A stretch of DNA of 49,928 bases from Methylomagnum ishizawai. GTDB taxonomy: Bacteria > Pseudomonadota > Gammaproteobacteria > Methylococcales > Methylomonadaceae. How positions within the stretch are numbered: the first letter of the stretch is position 1; each line of letters starts with the position of its first letter. A program made the translations under genes and the position numbers. Below, one piece after another: positions 25,206-33,203 of this stretch. Under the pieces are notes generated by a model that saw only the letters and a program-made list of their open reading frames with translations, did not search any database and was not told where the DNA came from. The stretch lies in the NCBI GenBank assembly GCA_945861705.1, contig CAMAVM010000020.1, positions 1 to 49,928 of the forward strand, in the 5' to 3' direction.

Positions 25206-26861
25206 TTACTGCTGTTTCAAATAATCCACCAACACATCAGCCATTGGTCTTCCTTGGGCTATTTGATTGACCGATGCCCAACTGGATACAGGATACAATT
25301 TATTTGCACTTAGAAGAGTGCCATTACCTAATCGTATTTGGCTGATTCTTTGCCCTAATTCTGCATTGGGTTGGCAATGAAAGCTCATGCCCCCTATTCT
25401 CACCATATCGCCACCTTGTTGATAATAAGGGTCTTTATTGAACAAATTATCCGCAGAATCCTCCAGGATGGCTTTTATTTCGCCGCCAGACAACAGTCGT
25501 CGCGAGGTGTTTGGATAAGTGATTGCCGTATGATTCATCACTTCCTCGTAGGTAATTGGCTGTCCAGGCAATAATGTTGTACCCCAACGAAAACCCGGTG
25601 ATAACGCAATCTGGCTATCATTTATTGATAATTGAGCATCCACAATTAACTGATCGAATGTCCCTTTATAGGTATCCCGCCGATACAAAAGCTTATCGGC
25701 TACGGCTAAAGGCTGCTGTAATTTCGCTAAATAAGGGTTTCTTAGCGTAGTGATTAAGTCTTGCATTTCTGCATCCGGCTCAAGCAGGTTGGAAAATACC
25801 GGCAATAAGCGATAACGCAAATCGCGTAATCGGTTTTGGCGTATGTCCAAATCCAGCACCGCCAGAAACTTACCGTGGCTTCCAGCATTGGTCACGCAAG
25901 TTTTGCTATTGTTATTTTGCACCCAGATTGGTCGAGGAATAGCATCATGGGTATGCCCACCTAAAATGACATCGATGCCGGAAACCCTGCTAGCCAATTT
26001 CAGATCAATATCCATACCATTATGAGAGAGCAGAATAATCACATCGGCACTTTTTTGCTGTTTGATGTCATTAATCATTTGTTGCAAACGCTGTTCTTGT
26101 ATGCCGAACTGCCAATCGGGAATCAAGTGTTTTGGGTTTGCTATTGGCGTATACGGATAAGCTTGCCCAATGATGGCGATACGGGCATTGTTGAATTCCT
26201 TGATGATATAGGGCTTAAAAACCGAATTCGATTCTGCACCGGAAGCAAACTGCGCTTCCTCAGTGAGTGACACGTTTTGGGCGATAAAGTTACCGTTAAA
26301 ACGCTTGATATTTTCTAAAACTTGCTTGCTTCCGTAGGTGAACTCCCAGTGTCCGGTCATCACATCCACACCTAACAGATTGCAAACCGCCAGCATATCT
26401 GCACCTTGCGTCCATAACGAAGTCGCCGATCCCTGCCAGGTATCACCGCCATCGAGTAACAAAACATTGCCATGCGAACTTGTTTGCTTGATTTGTTTAA
26501 TCAAAGTCGTCAAATGCGCGAATCCGCCCATCTTGCCATAGACTGCAGCTGCTTCGGTAAAATCCAAATGGGTAAAAGCGTACGCTTCTTTTGTACCCGC
26601 TTTGATGCCGAAAAAATCCAGGAAGTCATGTCCTGTCAAATGCGGAACTTGCTTATATGAACTGCCCACGCCAATATTAACCGAAGGCTCTCGGTAATAA
26701 ATCGGCAGCAACTGGGCATGACAATCGGTAATATGCAGCAACGTGACATTACCGAAATCCGATGAAGGATAAAGCGTATCAGGAATGGAAGAAAAACAGG
26801 AAGCGAGTCCTGGTGCAATTCCCATCAAGCCTAATGTCTGCAAAAATTGACGGCGAATCAT
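25206..26861 (-). CDS. soxB: SoxB-like thiosulfohydrolase (5'-nucleotidase superfamily)
   Basis: 551 residues. SoxB hydrolyses the terminal sulfone from SoxYZ-bound sulfur intermediates during thiosulfate oxidation in the periplasm. The N-terminus has twin arginines (MIRRQFLQTLG) and a lipobox-like GLASC (Cys22), suggesting Tat export and possible lipidation. Di-metal motifs are HITDCHAQ (D46, H48), GGDTWQGSA, MTGHWEF, SHNGMDID and GGHTHD. SoxB-type segments are LLPIYYREPS and YGKMGGFAHL, which distinguish it from ordinary UshA nucleotidases. No soxAXYZ or soxCD gene is near, so the partner proteins must be elsewhere, or the enzyme has another role. Confidence 0.85.
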   Translation of the reverse strand: MIRRQFLQTLGLMGIAPGLASCFSSIPDTLYPSSDFGNVTLLHITDCHAQLLPIYYREPSVNIGVGSSYKQVPHLTGHDFLDFFGIKAGTKEAYAFTHLDFTEAAAVYGKMGGFAHLTTLIKQIKQTSSHGNVLLLDGGDTWQGSATSLWTQGADMLAVCNLLGVDVMTGHWEFTYGSKQVLENIKRFNGNFIAQNVSLTEEAQFASGAESNSVFKPYIIKEFNNARIAIIGQAYPYTPIANPKHLIPDWQFGIQEQRLQQMINDIKQQKSADVIILLSHNGMDIDLKLASRVSGIDVILGGHTHDAIPRPIWVQNNNSKTCVTNAGSHGKFLAVLDLDIRQNRLRDLRYRLLPVFSNLLEPDAEMQDLITTLRNPYLAKLQQPLAVADKLLYRRDTYKGTFDQLIVDAQLSINDSQIALSPGFRWGTTLLPGQPITYEEVMNHTAITYPNTSRRLLSGGEIKAILEDSADNLFNKDPYYQQGGDMVRIGGMSFHCQPNAELGQRISQIRLGNGTLLSANKLYPVSSWASVNQIAQGRPMADVLVDYLKQQ

Positions 26862-26940
26862 GGTCTATGGGTAAAAGCTATGGGAATACCAACTGCAAGA
26901 GGATTTCGCGGTAGAAATTGTGAAGGGATTAAGTATTGGC

Positions 26941-26960
26941 GTACAAACCTAGGCTTGCAC
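26941..26960. repeat. CTAG-centred palindrome, decayed copy
   Basis: GTACAAACCTAGGCTTGCAC, an imperfect version of the family. It lies between soxB and dnaB. Confidence 0.5.
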
Positions 26961-26970
26961 ATCTACGAAG

Positions 26971-28365
26971 CTATTCATAATCCCCAGTGCTATAGGAATT
27001 TCCCGCATAATTCTCAAATCGGGTGTATTGCCCCAGAAAGGTTAAGCGCACCGTCCCTAAGGGGCCGTTACGTTGCTTGCCGACAATAATCTCGGCAATG
27101 CCTTTGTCTGGACTGTCTTCATTGTAGACTTCATCACGATAGACAAACACGATCAAATCAGCATCCTGCTCAATCGCACCCGATTCCCGCAAATCGGACA
27201 TCATAGGCCGCTTGTTGGGACGTTGTTCAAGATTACGGTTCAACTGAGACAAGGCCACGACCGGCACATTCAGCTCCTTGGCTAATGCTTTCAAACCCCT
27301 TGATATATCGGAAATTTGTTGCACCCGGTTGTCGCCGCTGCTAGGCGATTGCATAAGTTGTAAATAATCCAGCACAATCAAGCCTAATTGCCCGTGTTCC
27401 CGCGTTAACCGCCTTGCTCTTGAACGCACTTCCGTTGGTGTTAGCGCAGGCGTGTCGTCGATAAACAGTTTAGTTTCGCCCAACAAACTGATCGCTGAAG
27501 TCAACCTAGGCCACTCGTGGTCTTCCAGCTTCCCTGTTCTGACTTTATGTTGGTCGATACGCCCCAGGGATGACATCATCCGCATGGCAAGCGCATCGCC
27601 CGGCATTTCCATACTGAACACGGCAACAGGTTTGCCGCCTTTGATGGCGACATTTTCCGCTATGTTCATGGCAATGGCGGTTTTTCCCATAGACGGGCGA
27701 CCCGCGACGATAATTAAATCAGCGGGTTGTAATCCTGATGTCAACTCATCCAGATCAGTAAATCCGGTCGCCGCACCAGTGATATTGCTGCCCTGTTCAA
27801 ACAGCATTTCAATTTTATCAACCGCCCTAGCCAGTAACGATTTAATTCCGATAAAACCGCCCTGCCCTCGTTGGCGTTGTTCGGCAATTTTAAATACTTC
27901 GCGTTCTGCGTTTTCTAAAAGATCAGCGGTGTCGCGCCCTTCAGTGTTAAAGGCTGAATCGGATATTTCCGTACCGACATGAATCAATTGCCGAAGCACC
28001 GATCTATCCCTAACAATATTGGCATAGTTAACGATATTAGCGGCACTGGGCGTATCTTTTGCCAACATGCCCAAATAGGACAATCCGCCCACAGCTTCCA
28101 GTTCGCTGGTCGCTTCCAGGGTTTCTGATATGGTAATCACGTCGAATGGTATCTGTTGATCCGCCAGTTTTTCTATGGTGCGAAATATCAACTGGTGATC
28201 CCTACGATAAAAGTCAGTTTCAATCACTTTATCGGAAACTGAATCCCAGGTTTGATTATCCAGCATCAAGCCGCCCAAAACCGCCTGCTCGGCTTGAATG
28301 GAATTGGGCGGAATCTTCAAGGATTCGTAGGCATAATCACGATCTAACGCAAAATTTTGAGACAT
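26971..28365 (-). CDS. dnaB: Replicative DNA helicase DnaB
   Basis: 464 residues from the ATG at 28365 (MSQNFALDRDYAY); an in-frame start at 28392 would add nine residues. The N-terminal domain (PNSIQAEQAVLGGLMLDNQT, then YRRDHQLIF) and the RecA-like helicase domain with Walker A AGRPSMGKTA, Walker B LIVLDYLQLM, SQLNRNLEQRPNKRPMMSDL and RESGAIEQDAD are all clear. No intein is present. The hexamer unwinds DNA at the fork and binds tau, the product of the dnaX gene in this window. Confidence 0.97.
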   Translation of the reverse strand: MSQNFALDRDYAYESLKIPPNSIQAEQAVLGGLMLDNQTWDSVSDKVIETDFYRRDHQLIFRTIEKLADQQIPFDVITISETLEATSELEAVGGLSYLGMLAKDTPSAANIVNYANIVRDRSVLRQLIHVGTEISDSAFNTEGRDTADLLENAEREVFKIAEQRQRGQGGFIGIKSLLARAVDKIEMLFEQGSNITGAATGFTDLDELTSGLQPADLIIVAGRPSMGKTAIAMNIAENVAIKGGKPVAVFSMEMPGDALAMRMMSSLGRIDQHKVRTGKLEDHEWPRLTSAISLLGETKLFIDDTPALTPTEVRSRARRLTREHGQLGLIVLDYLQLMQSPSSGDNRVQQISDISRGLKALAKELNVPVVALSQLNRNLEQRPNKRPMMSDLRESGAIEQDADLIVFVYRDEVYNEDSPDKGIAEIIVGKQRNGPLGTVRLTFLGQYTRFENYAGNSYSTGDYE

Positions 28366-28465
28366 GACATGAGTATTTGGAGGCACAAACAAGATGCTAG
28401 TTTACCGGATAATAGCTAGCATTTTATAGTCATTACAGGTGCTATTGACATAAACCATTAAGCAC

Positions 28466-30358
28466 TTAAACAACATCAGCCAAATTTCCTTTGGTTTCCA
28501 GCCAGACCTTTCTATCTGGAGCTCGTTTTTTTGCCAGCAGCAAATCAAGCTGGCTGCGCGTATCGTCAGTTTTTTCGATGGTTAACTGCACTAATCGTCT
28601 TGTATCTGGGTTCATCGTTGTCTCCCTAAGCTGGGAAGGATTCATCTCACCCAAGCCTTTGAAGCGCTGCACCGAAATTGCACCTTTGATTTTTTCCGCC
28701 TTGATGCGGTCGAGAACACCTAGCCTTTCGGCTTCATCTAAGGCATAAAACACCCGTTTGCCGACATCAATCCGATACAACGGCGGCATGGCGACATAAA
28801 CATGACCTGCTGAAACCAGTGCATTAAAGTGCTGGTAAAACAACGCGCAAATCAATGTTGCGATATGGCTGCCGTCGGAATCGGCATCGGCAAGAATGCA
28901 CACTTTGCCGTAGCGCAGATTTTGTAAGTCATTAGAACCGGGATCGACCCCCAACGCCACGGCAATATCGTGAACTTCCTGCGATGCCATAACTTGGTTT
29001 GACTCAACCTCCCAAGTGTTCAATATCTTGCCGCGCAAGGGCATGATGGCCTGGAAGTCGCGTTCCCGCGCTTGCTTGGCGGAGCCACCGGCAGAATCCC
29101 CTTCTACCAGGAACAATTCGGTACGGTTTAAATCTTGTGCGGTGCAATCCGCCAATTTTCCTGGTAGCGCAGGGCCTGATGTGATGCGTTTTCGGATGAT
29201 CGCCTTGCTCGCTTTCAAGCGTTTGTTGGCACTGGCGATGATGATTTCGGCGATTTTTTCGCCTTCCATTGGGTGCTGGTTCAACCACAAGCTGAAACCG
29301 TCTTTGGCTACGCCGGATACGAAGGCGACACATTCGCGCGAACTCAAACGCTCTTTGGTTTGACCGGAAAACTGCGGATCTTCCAGCTTAACCGACAACA
29401 CGTAATGGCAATTTTCCCAGACATCTTCCGGCGCAACCTTAATGCCGCGCGGCAACAAGTTTCGGATTTCGCAGAACTCGCGCATGGCTTCGGTCAAGCC
29501 TGCACGTAAGCCGTTAACGTGCGTTCCGCCTTGTACGGTGGGCACGAGATTGACATAGCTTTCGGCTAACATTTCAGGCGGGTTTTCCGCCGCCCAAACA
29601 ATACCCCATTCGACGGCTTCGTGATTGCCAGTCATATTGCCCATGAACGGCGGGTCAGGATAAAACTCGATGTCGCCGACGCTGTCCAGCAGGTATTCTT
29701 TTAAGCCATCTTCGTAAAACCAAACTTCCTCTTCCTCAGGATGTTCGACCTTAAGGCTTATCTTCAAACCTGGGCACAGCACCGCCTTGGCACGCAAGAC
29801 ATGCTTGAGCTTTATGACTGAGACCTTATTGGAATCGAAATATTTCTCGTTCGGCCAGAACGTCACTGTGGTGCCGGTGTTGTTCCGTCCTACCGTGCCG
29901 ATCTCCTTCAAGTTCGACTTCTTGTCACCGTCGGCAAAGGCCATGTGGTAAACCTTGCCGTTACGCTTGACCTCCACTTCCAGCTTTTGCGACAAGGCAT
30001 TCACCACGGAAATGCCCACGCCGTGCAAGCCGCCGGAAAATTGGTAATTCTTGTTGGAAAACTTACCGCCCGAATGCAAATGGGTCATGATGACTTCCAC
30101 GCCGGGAATATTATGGGTAGGATGGTTATCCACCGGCATCCCACGCCCGTTGTCAATCACCTTCACCCCGCCGTCCTTAAACAACACGACTTCAATCGTG
30201 CTGGCATGGCCTGCAATGGCCTCGTCCACGCTGTTATCCACCACCTCCTGCACCAAGTGGTTGGGGCGTGTGGTGTCGGTGTACATCCCCGGGCGTTTGC
30301 GGACGGGTTCCAGTCCGGTCAGGACTTCAATGGCAGAGGCGTTGTATTCGTTGGTCAT
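28466..30358 (-). CDS. parE: DNA topoisomerase IV subunit B
   Basis: 630 residues, exactly the length of E. coli ParE. With ParC it separates replicated chromosomes. GHKL ATPase motifs are EVVDNSVDEAIAG, VIDNGRGMPVDNHP and GGLHGVGISVVNALS; the transducer and Toprim regions show LVEGDSAGGSAKQARERDFQ, LADADSDGSHI and RFKGLGEMNPSQL. The absence of the gammaproteobacterial GyrB insertion, and the length, favour ParE over GyrB. parC is not in the window. The first methionine (MTNEYNASAIEVLTGLEPVR) fits the family start, though no strong ribosome binding site is seen. Confidence 0.95.
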   Translation of the reverse strand: MTNEYNASAIEVLTGLEPVRKRPGMYTDTTRPNHLVQEVVDNSVDEAIAGHASTIEVVLFKDGGVKVIDNGRGMPVDNHPTHNIPGVEVIMTHLHSGGKFSNKNYQFSGGLHGVGISVVNALSQKLEVEVKRNGKVYHMAFADGDKKSNLKEIGTVGRNNTGTTVTFWPNEKYFDSNKVSVIKLKHVLRAKAVLCPGLKISLKVEHPEEEEVWFYEDGLKEYLLDSVGDIEFYPDPPFMGNMTGNHEAVEWGIVWAAENPPEMLAESYVNLVPTVQGGTHVNGLRAGLTEAMREFCEIRNLLPRGIKVAPEDVWENCHYVLSVKLEDPQFSGQTKERLSSRECVAFVSGVAKDGFSLWLNQHPMEGEKIAEIIIASANKRLKASKAIIRKRITSGPALPGKLADCTAQDLNRTELFLVEGDSAGGSAKQARERDFQAIMPLRGKILNTWEVESNQVMASQEVHDIAVALGVDPGSNDLQNLRYGKVCILADADSDGSHIATLICALFYQHFNALVSAGHVYVAMPPLYRIDVGKRVFYALDEAERLGVLDRIKAEKIKGAISVQRFKGLGEMNPSQLRETTMNPDTRRLVQLTIEKTDDTRSQLDLLLAKKRAPDRKVWLETKGNLADVV

Positions 30359-30404
30359 GTTTTGAAGGTTGGTATTTTATGAGTCAAGGTAGTTTATGGA
30401 TATT

Positions 30405-30435
30405 GTAGGGCGCATAAGCGAATGCGTCATGCGCC
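30405..30435 (+). repeat. GTAG-headed REP hairpin (GGCGCAT type)
   Basis: GTAG followed by GGCGCATAAGCG and TGCGTCATGCGCC, with arms GGCGCAT/ATGCGCC. It lies upstream of parE. Confidence 0.7.
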
Positions 30436-30472
30436 AAGTTGGTGATTTTCATTCTACGGCGGGCGTTTTTTA

Positions 30473-30494
30473 TCCACCGTACGCGGTGACCTAC
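30473..30494 (-). repeat. GTAG-headed REP hairpin, inverted partner
   Basis: On the minus strand GTAGGTCACCGCGTACGGTG, with arms (T)CACCG/CGGTG(G). It faces the element at 30405, forming a tail-to-tail pair. Confidence 0.5.
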
Positions 30495-30507
30495 AGGCTC
30501 AACCTTA

Positions 30508-31308
30508 TTATTTTTTATTTTGCTTAATTGCTGTATATAAAGCACTCGGCCACGTGATCCCACTCATTCTAGTTGTGTCTAATTCTTTTTCTAAAATATC
30601 CCAGTGTACATTTGAACTCGCTACTAAATCATATACACGCTGAATTATTAGTAGCTTTTCATTACCAGCTTCCTCGTACTTGTTGCAAACCATTTTGTTT
30701 TTATAATGTACATATAACCAATAAAAAATAAATCCACAACCAAGCAAACCATACGCTACGTTATCACTTGAATTGGCAAACAACGCAATCAATATACTAA
30801 GAATTACAATCCATTTAATTAAAGACATTAACGTTTGAATCAAGATAGCAATGTATTTTCCTTCAAACCAGTTGGCTACATATATTTTCATATCTGGGAA
30901 TAAAAAATTACTAATCTTTTCATTGATTGCTTTTTTTTGATTTAAGTATGTAAGCACAATCAGTATTTGTATTAATAACCAGTCTAAGTCTGCACTTCTT
31001 ACTTCTTTTTGTACAAAGTACCAATCGGCATGATTGTTTATGGTATTTATCCAATGCGTCCCAATATTAGTTAAATTCTTTTCAGTGAACTGCGCTAAGT
31101 CACTTTGGTGATTCCAATAGGCATCAGCACCTAAAGTTGTTTCTAAATCAATAACAATGCGTGACACTTCCTCTATTATTCCTTCTCTTTTATTAATCTT
31201 ATCTTCTATCTCCCAATCTTCTATATCCTTGTAAAGTTGCTTAACAGAAAACTCACTAAGTTTTAATTTATCAAGTTGAGATTGGATTGTTTTTAAGTTT
31301 GCTAACAT
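30508..31308 (-). CDS. AT-rich predicted membrane protein, unknown function
   Basis: 266 residues. The N-terminal ~95 residues are polar and helical, with coiled-coil-like heptads (LKTIQSQLDKLKLSEFSVKQ). Two hydrophobic helices follow at about residues 163-184 (LIKWIVILSILIALF) and 186-205 (VAYGLLGCGFIFYWLYV), and the C-terminal ~60 residues are polar again (EKLLIIQRVYDLVAS). There is no signal peptide and no motif I recognise. The codon use is much more AT-rich than parE next door. It lies between a REP pair and an IS110 remnant, which suggests acquired DNA. Confidence 0.65.
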   Translation of the reverse strand: MLANLKTIQSQLDKLKLSEFSVKQLYKDIEDWEIEDKINKREGIIEEVSRIVIDLETTLGADAYWNHQSDLAQFTEKNLTNIGTHWINTINNHADWYFVQKEVRSADLDWLLIQILIVLTYLNQKKAINEKISNFLFPDMKIYVANWFEGKYIAILIQTLMSLIKWIVILSILIALFANSSDNVAYGLLGCGFIFYWLYVHYKNKMVCNKYEEAGNEKLLIIQRVYDLVASSNVHWDILEKELDTTRMSGITWPSALYTAIKQNKK

Positions 31309-31344
31309 TTAAGCCCCATTAAATTCATTGAAAAATTATTAATC

Positions 31345-31368
31345 AACCCGTAACGTGCGCTATCGTAG
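31345..31368 (+). repeat. 24-base direct repeat, left copy, beside IS110 remnant
   Basis: AACCCGTAACGTGCGCTATC plus GTAG. A copy with one mismatch is at 31793-31816 on the other side of the transposase fragment. Confidence 0.75.
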
Positions 31369-31398
31369 ATACCATCTCTCCATACCAATCGCAAGTGG

Positions 31399-31795
31399 TC
31401 AAATTGCCACTTGAGGTTGATAGGGTTGTTGGTGTTTCAAGACACCAAAACAAATCTGTACCAGTTTTCTCATCGCCGCGCCTAACGCGGACATCTTGCT
31501 TTTGCCGCCCTTAGTCAGGCGCAGGTATTGGGCTTTGATGTCGGGATTGTAAGTGGTCGCCACGACAGCCGCCATGTACAGTTTGGCGCGGATGGTCGGG
31601 TTTCCGGCCTTGGACAGCTTGGGGCGCCCCCTGACACTGCTGCCGGATTCGTGCTGTACTGGGATCAACCCCAAATAGGCGGCGCACTGGCTGGCACTGT
31701 CGAATGGGCGGCTGCCGATCACCATCAACATCCGAGTGGCAATCACTTTGCCTACGCCGGGGATGCTTTCTAGCAAGGCTTTGTTTTGTTTGAAC
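31399..31795 (-). pseudogene. IS110-family transposase, C-terminal fragment
   Basis: About 130 residues of the C-terminal Transposase_20 domain. It begins at KQNKALLESIPGVG, runs through RMLMVIGSRPFDSASQCAAY, then LGLIPVQHESGSS, RGRPKLSKAGN and RAKLYMAAVVA, and ends QPYQPQVAI. The catalytic DEDD domain that should precede it is missing; upstream sequence becomes the direct repeat at 31793-31816. The apparent start is a TTG and there is no ribosome binding site. It is a relic and cannot transpose by itself. Confidence 0.85.
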
Positions 31796-31816
31796 CCATA
31801 ACGTGCGCTATCGTAG
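31793..31816 (+). repeat. 24-base direct repeat, right copy
   Basis: AACCCATAACGTGCGCTATC plus GTAG. Its last four bases are also the GTAG head of the REP at 31813. Confidence 0.75.
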
Positions 31817-31841
31817 GATGTGGTGAGGTACGAACCGCATC
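31813..31841 (+). repeat. GTAG-headed REP beside RAYT-2, left copy
   Basis: GTAGGATGTGGTGAGGTACG then AACCGCATC. Arms GATG(T)GGT and ACC(G)CATC. It is 29 of 29 identical, inverted, to the copy at 32410-32438. Confidence 0.9.
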
Positions 31842-31848
31842 ATTCGCG

Positions 31849-32382
31849 TCATTCACCCGCATCAAAATCTGATAACTCAGCATCACCGCCCCAATTATCA
31901 TGGTAAACGCCACGCCTTACGTAATCATGGAAACTTGAATGCGGCCACTCTTTAACAGTTCGCACCCAACCGTGCTTCACCGGATTCCAATGGATATAAT
32001 CAACATGTCGCTGATAATCCGTTTCATCACGGATGAGATGTTCCCAAAACCTTCGTTGCCATAAGCCCCTTTCGCCGCGTTTGTTCCGGCTTTCGGAAAT
32101 CCGCTCGTCTTTCTGAATATTCCTGGAAAAATGCGCCTTAATCAAACCCCAACGGGTTGAAAAATCTGAATCCCCCATCGGCAACGACAAAATGCAATGC
32201 AGGTGTTCGGGCAATACGACAATGGCTTCTATAACAAAAGGATGGTTTTTCTTTACGTGTACAAATGCTTCCCGAAGAATATTTATGCGCTCAACCAACA
32301 GCCTATTGCCCCGACGTTCCGCCAAATTTACGGTAAAAAACCATGTAGCACCTGGATGATGGAAGCGGCGGTAATCTGTCAT
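31849..32382 (-). CDS. REP-associated tyrosine transposase (RAYT-2)
   Basis: 177 residues of the same superfamily as the gene at 17142 but a different branch. The HUH-type pair is VVLPEHLHCILSLP (His60, His62), and the candidate nucleophile is Tyr129 in RHVDYIHWNPVKHG, a very typical RAYT segment. Other marks are WFFTVNLAERR near the start, GLWQRRFWEHLIRDETDY in the middle, and WPHSSFHDYVRRG near the end. It is intact and bracketed by identical inverted REPs, a complete REPtron. No passenger gene lies between the REPs. Confidence 0.93.
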   Translation of the reverse strand: MTDYRRFHHPGATWFFTVNLAERRGNRLLVERINILREAFVHVKKNHPFVIEAIVVLPEHLHCILSLPMGDSDFSTRWGLIKAHFSRNIQKDERISESRNKRGERGLWQRRFWEHLIRDETDYQRHVDYIHWNPVKHGWVRTVKEWPHSSFHDYVRRGVYHDNWGGDAELSDFDAGE

Positions 32383-32409
32383 GATTAATTCGTGTTTATT
32401 CCCTCGAAC

Positions 32410-32438
32410 GATGCGGTTCGTACCTCACCACATCCTAC
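32410..32438 (-). repeat. GTAG-headed REP beside RAYT-2, right copy
   Basis: On the minus strand the same 29 bases as 31813-31841. Each REP points toward the transposase gene. Confidence 0.9.
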
Positions 32439-32447
32439 TCGCTAAAT

Positions 32448-32693
32448 CTACTTAATCATTGCATTAGAATTGTGCGATTCAACATAAGCATCAAGTAAAC
32501 GGCGAATCATACGTTGATACTGCGTATGGTTTTTGGCTGCCTCAGCCTTAAAAAAATCAATGCTCTTTTTGCTCAACGCAAGCGTAACCTTAACGCCTTC
32601 TTCATTAAACGCCAGTTCGGCGGGTGAAGGCAAGAAATCGGTGATTACCTTAACGTCGCCCAAGGGTTCATTGGTGTATTTGATTTTCGCGCT
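32448..32693 (-). CDS. brnA: BrnA-type antitoxin
   Basis: 81 residues from the ATG at 32693 (MSAKIKYTNEPLG), which has AAGGAAAGGCAATTT upstream. The C-terminal half is the ribbon-helix-helix part: VKVTLALSKKSIDFFKAEA, then HTQYQRMIRRLLDAYV. It overlaps the 3' end of the toxin gene by 26 bases, as in brnTA operons. It should bind BrnT and repress the operon promoter. A longer reading from 32732 (MALVTGAKERQF) lies inside the toxin gene and lacks a ribosome binding site. Confidence 0.85.
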   Translation of the reverse strand, partial: SAKIKYTNEPLGDVKVITDFLPSPAELAFNEEGVKVTLALSKKSIDFFKAEAAKNHTQYQRMIRRLLDAYVESHNSNAMIK

Positions 32694-32958
32694 CATAAAT
32701 TGCCTTTCCTTTGCGCCAGTAACCAGCGCCAATAATTCGTATAACTGAGGAACGATAAGTAAACCGTATCGTTAAAATCCCACCATTTACCTCACCAAAA
32801 CAATAAAACCGTTCTTCGGTTTGGCTATGGGATTCGTCTTTGGCAATAATACGCTGTGGGTCGGCAAAGGCATATTGGGCAACCGCGAATGAAACCCCAT
32901 GTTTTTCAAAATTTAGCCCATCCTTTTCTGCATCCCACTCGAATCTTGTTTTTGCCAT
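32668..32958 (-). CDS. brnT: BrnT-type RNase toxin
   Basis: 96 residues. BrnT proteins are RelE-like ribonucleases that inhibit translation. The family opening is RFEWDAEKDGLNFEKHGVSF, followed by DESHSQTEERFYCFG, and the conserved end IRIIGAGYWRKGKAIYE carries the catalytic-site arginine and basic residues. It is the first gene of a two-gene operon, with the antitoxin downstream, the known order. The pair lies next to RAYT-2 in the accessory segment. Confidence 0.88.
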   Translation of the reverse strand: MAKTRFEWDAEKDGLNFEKHGVSFAVAQYAFADPQRIIAKDESHSQTEERFYCFGEVNGGILTIRFTYRSSVIRIIGAGYWRKGKAIYERENQIHQ

Positions 32959-33203
32959 TAGCTAAGACTAACAGATAGCCATACAAATAACCATACGTTT
33001 ATATGTAGATAAGCCAGTGGTAGGCTTGTGAAACCTACTATGAATTCCAGCTTTTCGCTGGGGTTCGTCCCTATTCCACGAACGGTTCGTGCAGAATTAT
33101 CGTCAAGGTGTATTGTTTCTTTCAAAAAAACACAAATAAAGGCTAATTTTGTTAAAATTTCGGTTTTGTAATTTTAACTTAAATTAAGTATAACGGATTA
33201 ACT

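Noticed and set aside
25206-26861. UshA-type 5'-nucleotidase
   Set aside because: Although the fold is shared, the LLPIYYREPS, YGKMGGFAHL and MTGHWEF segments are those of SoxB.
31399-31776. Functional short transposase gene
   Set aside because: Only the C-terminal domain is present; the catalytic DEDD part is missing and there is no proper start.
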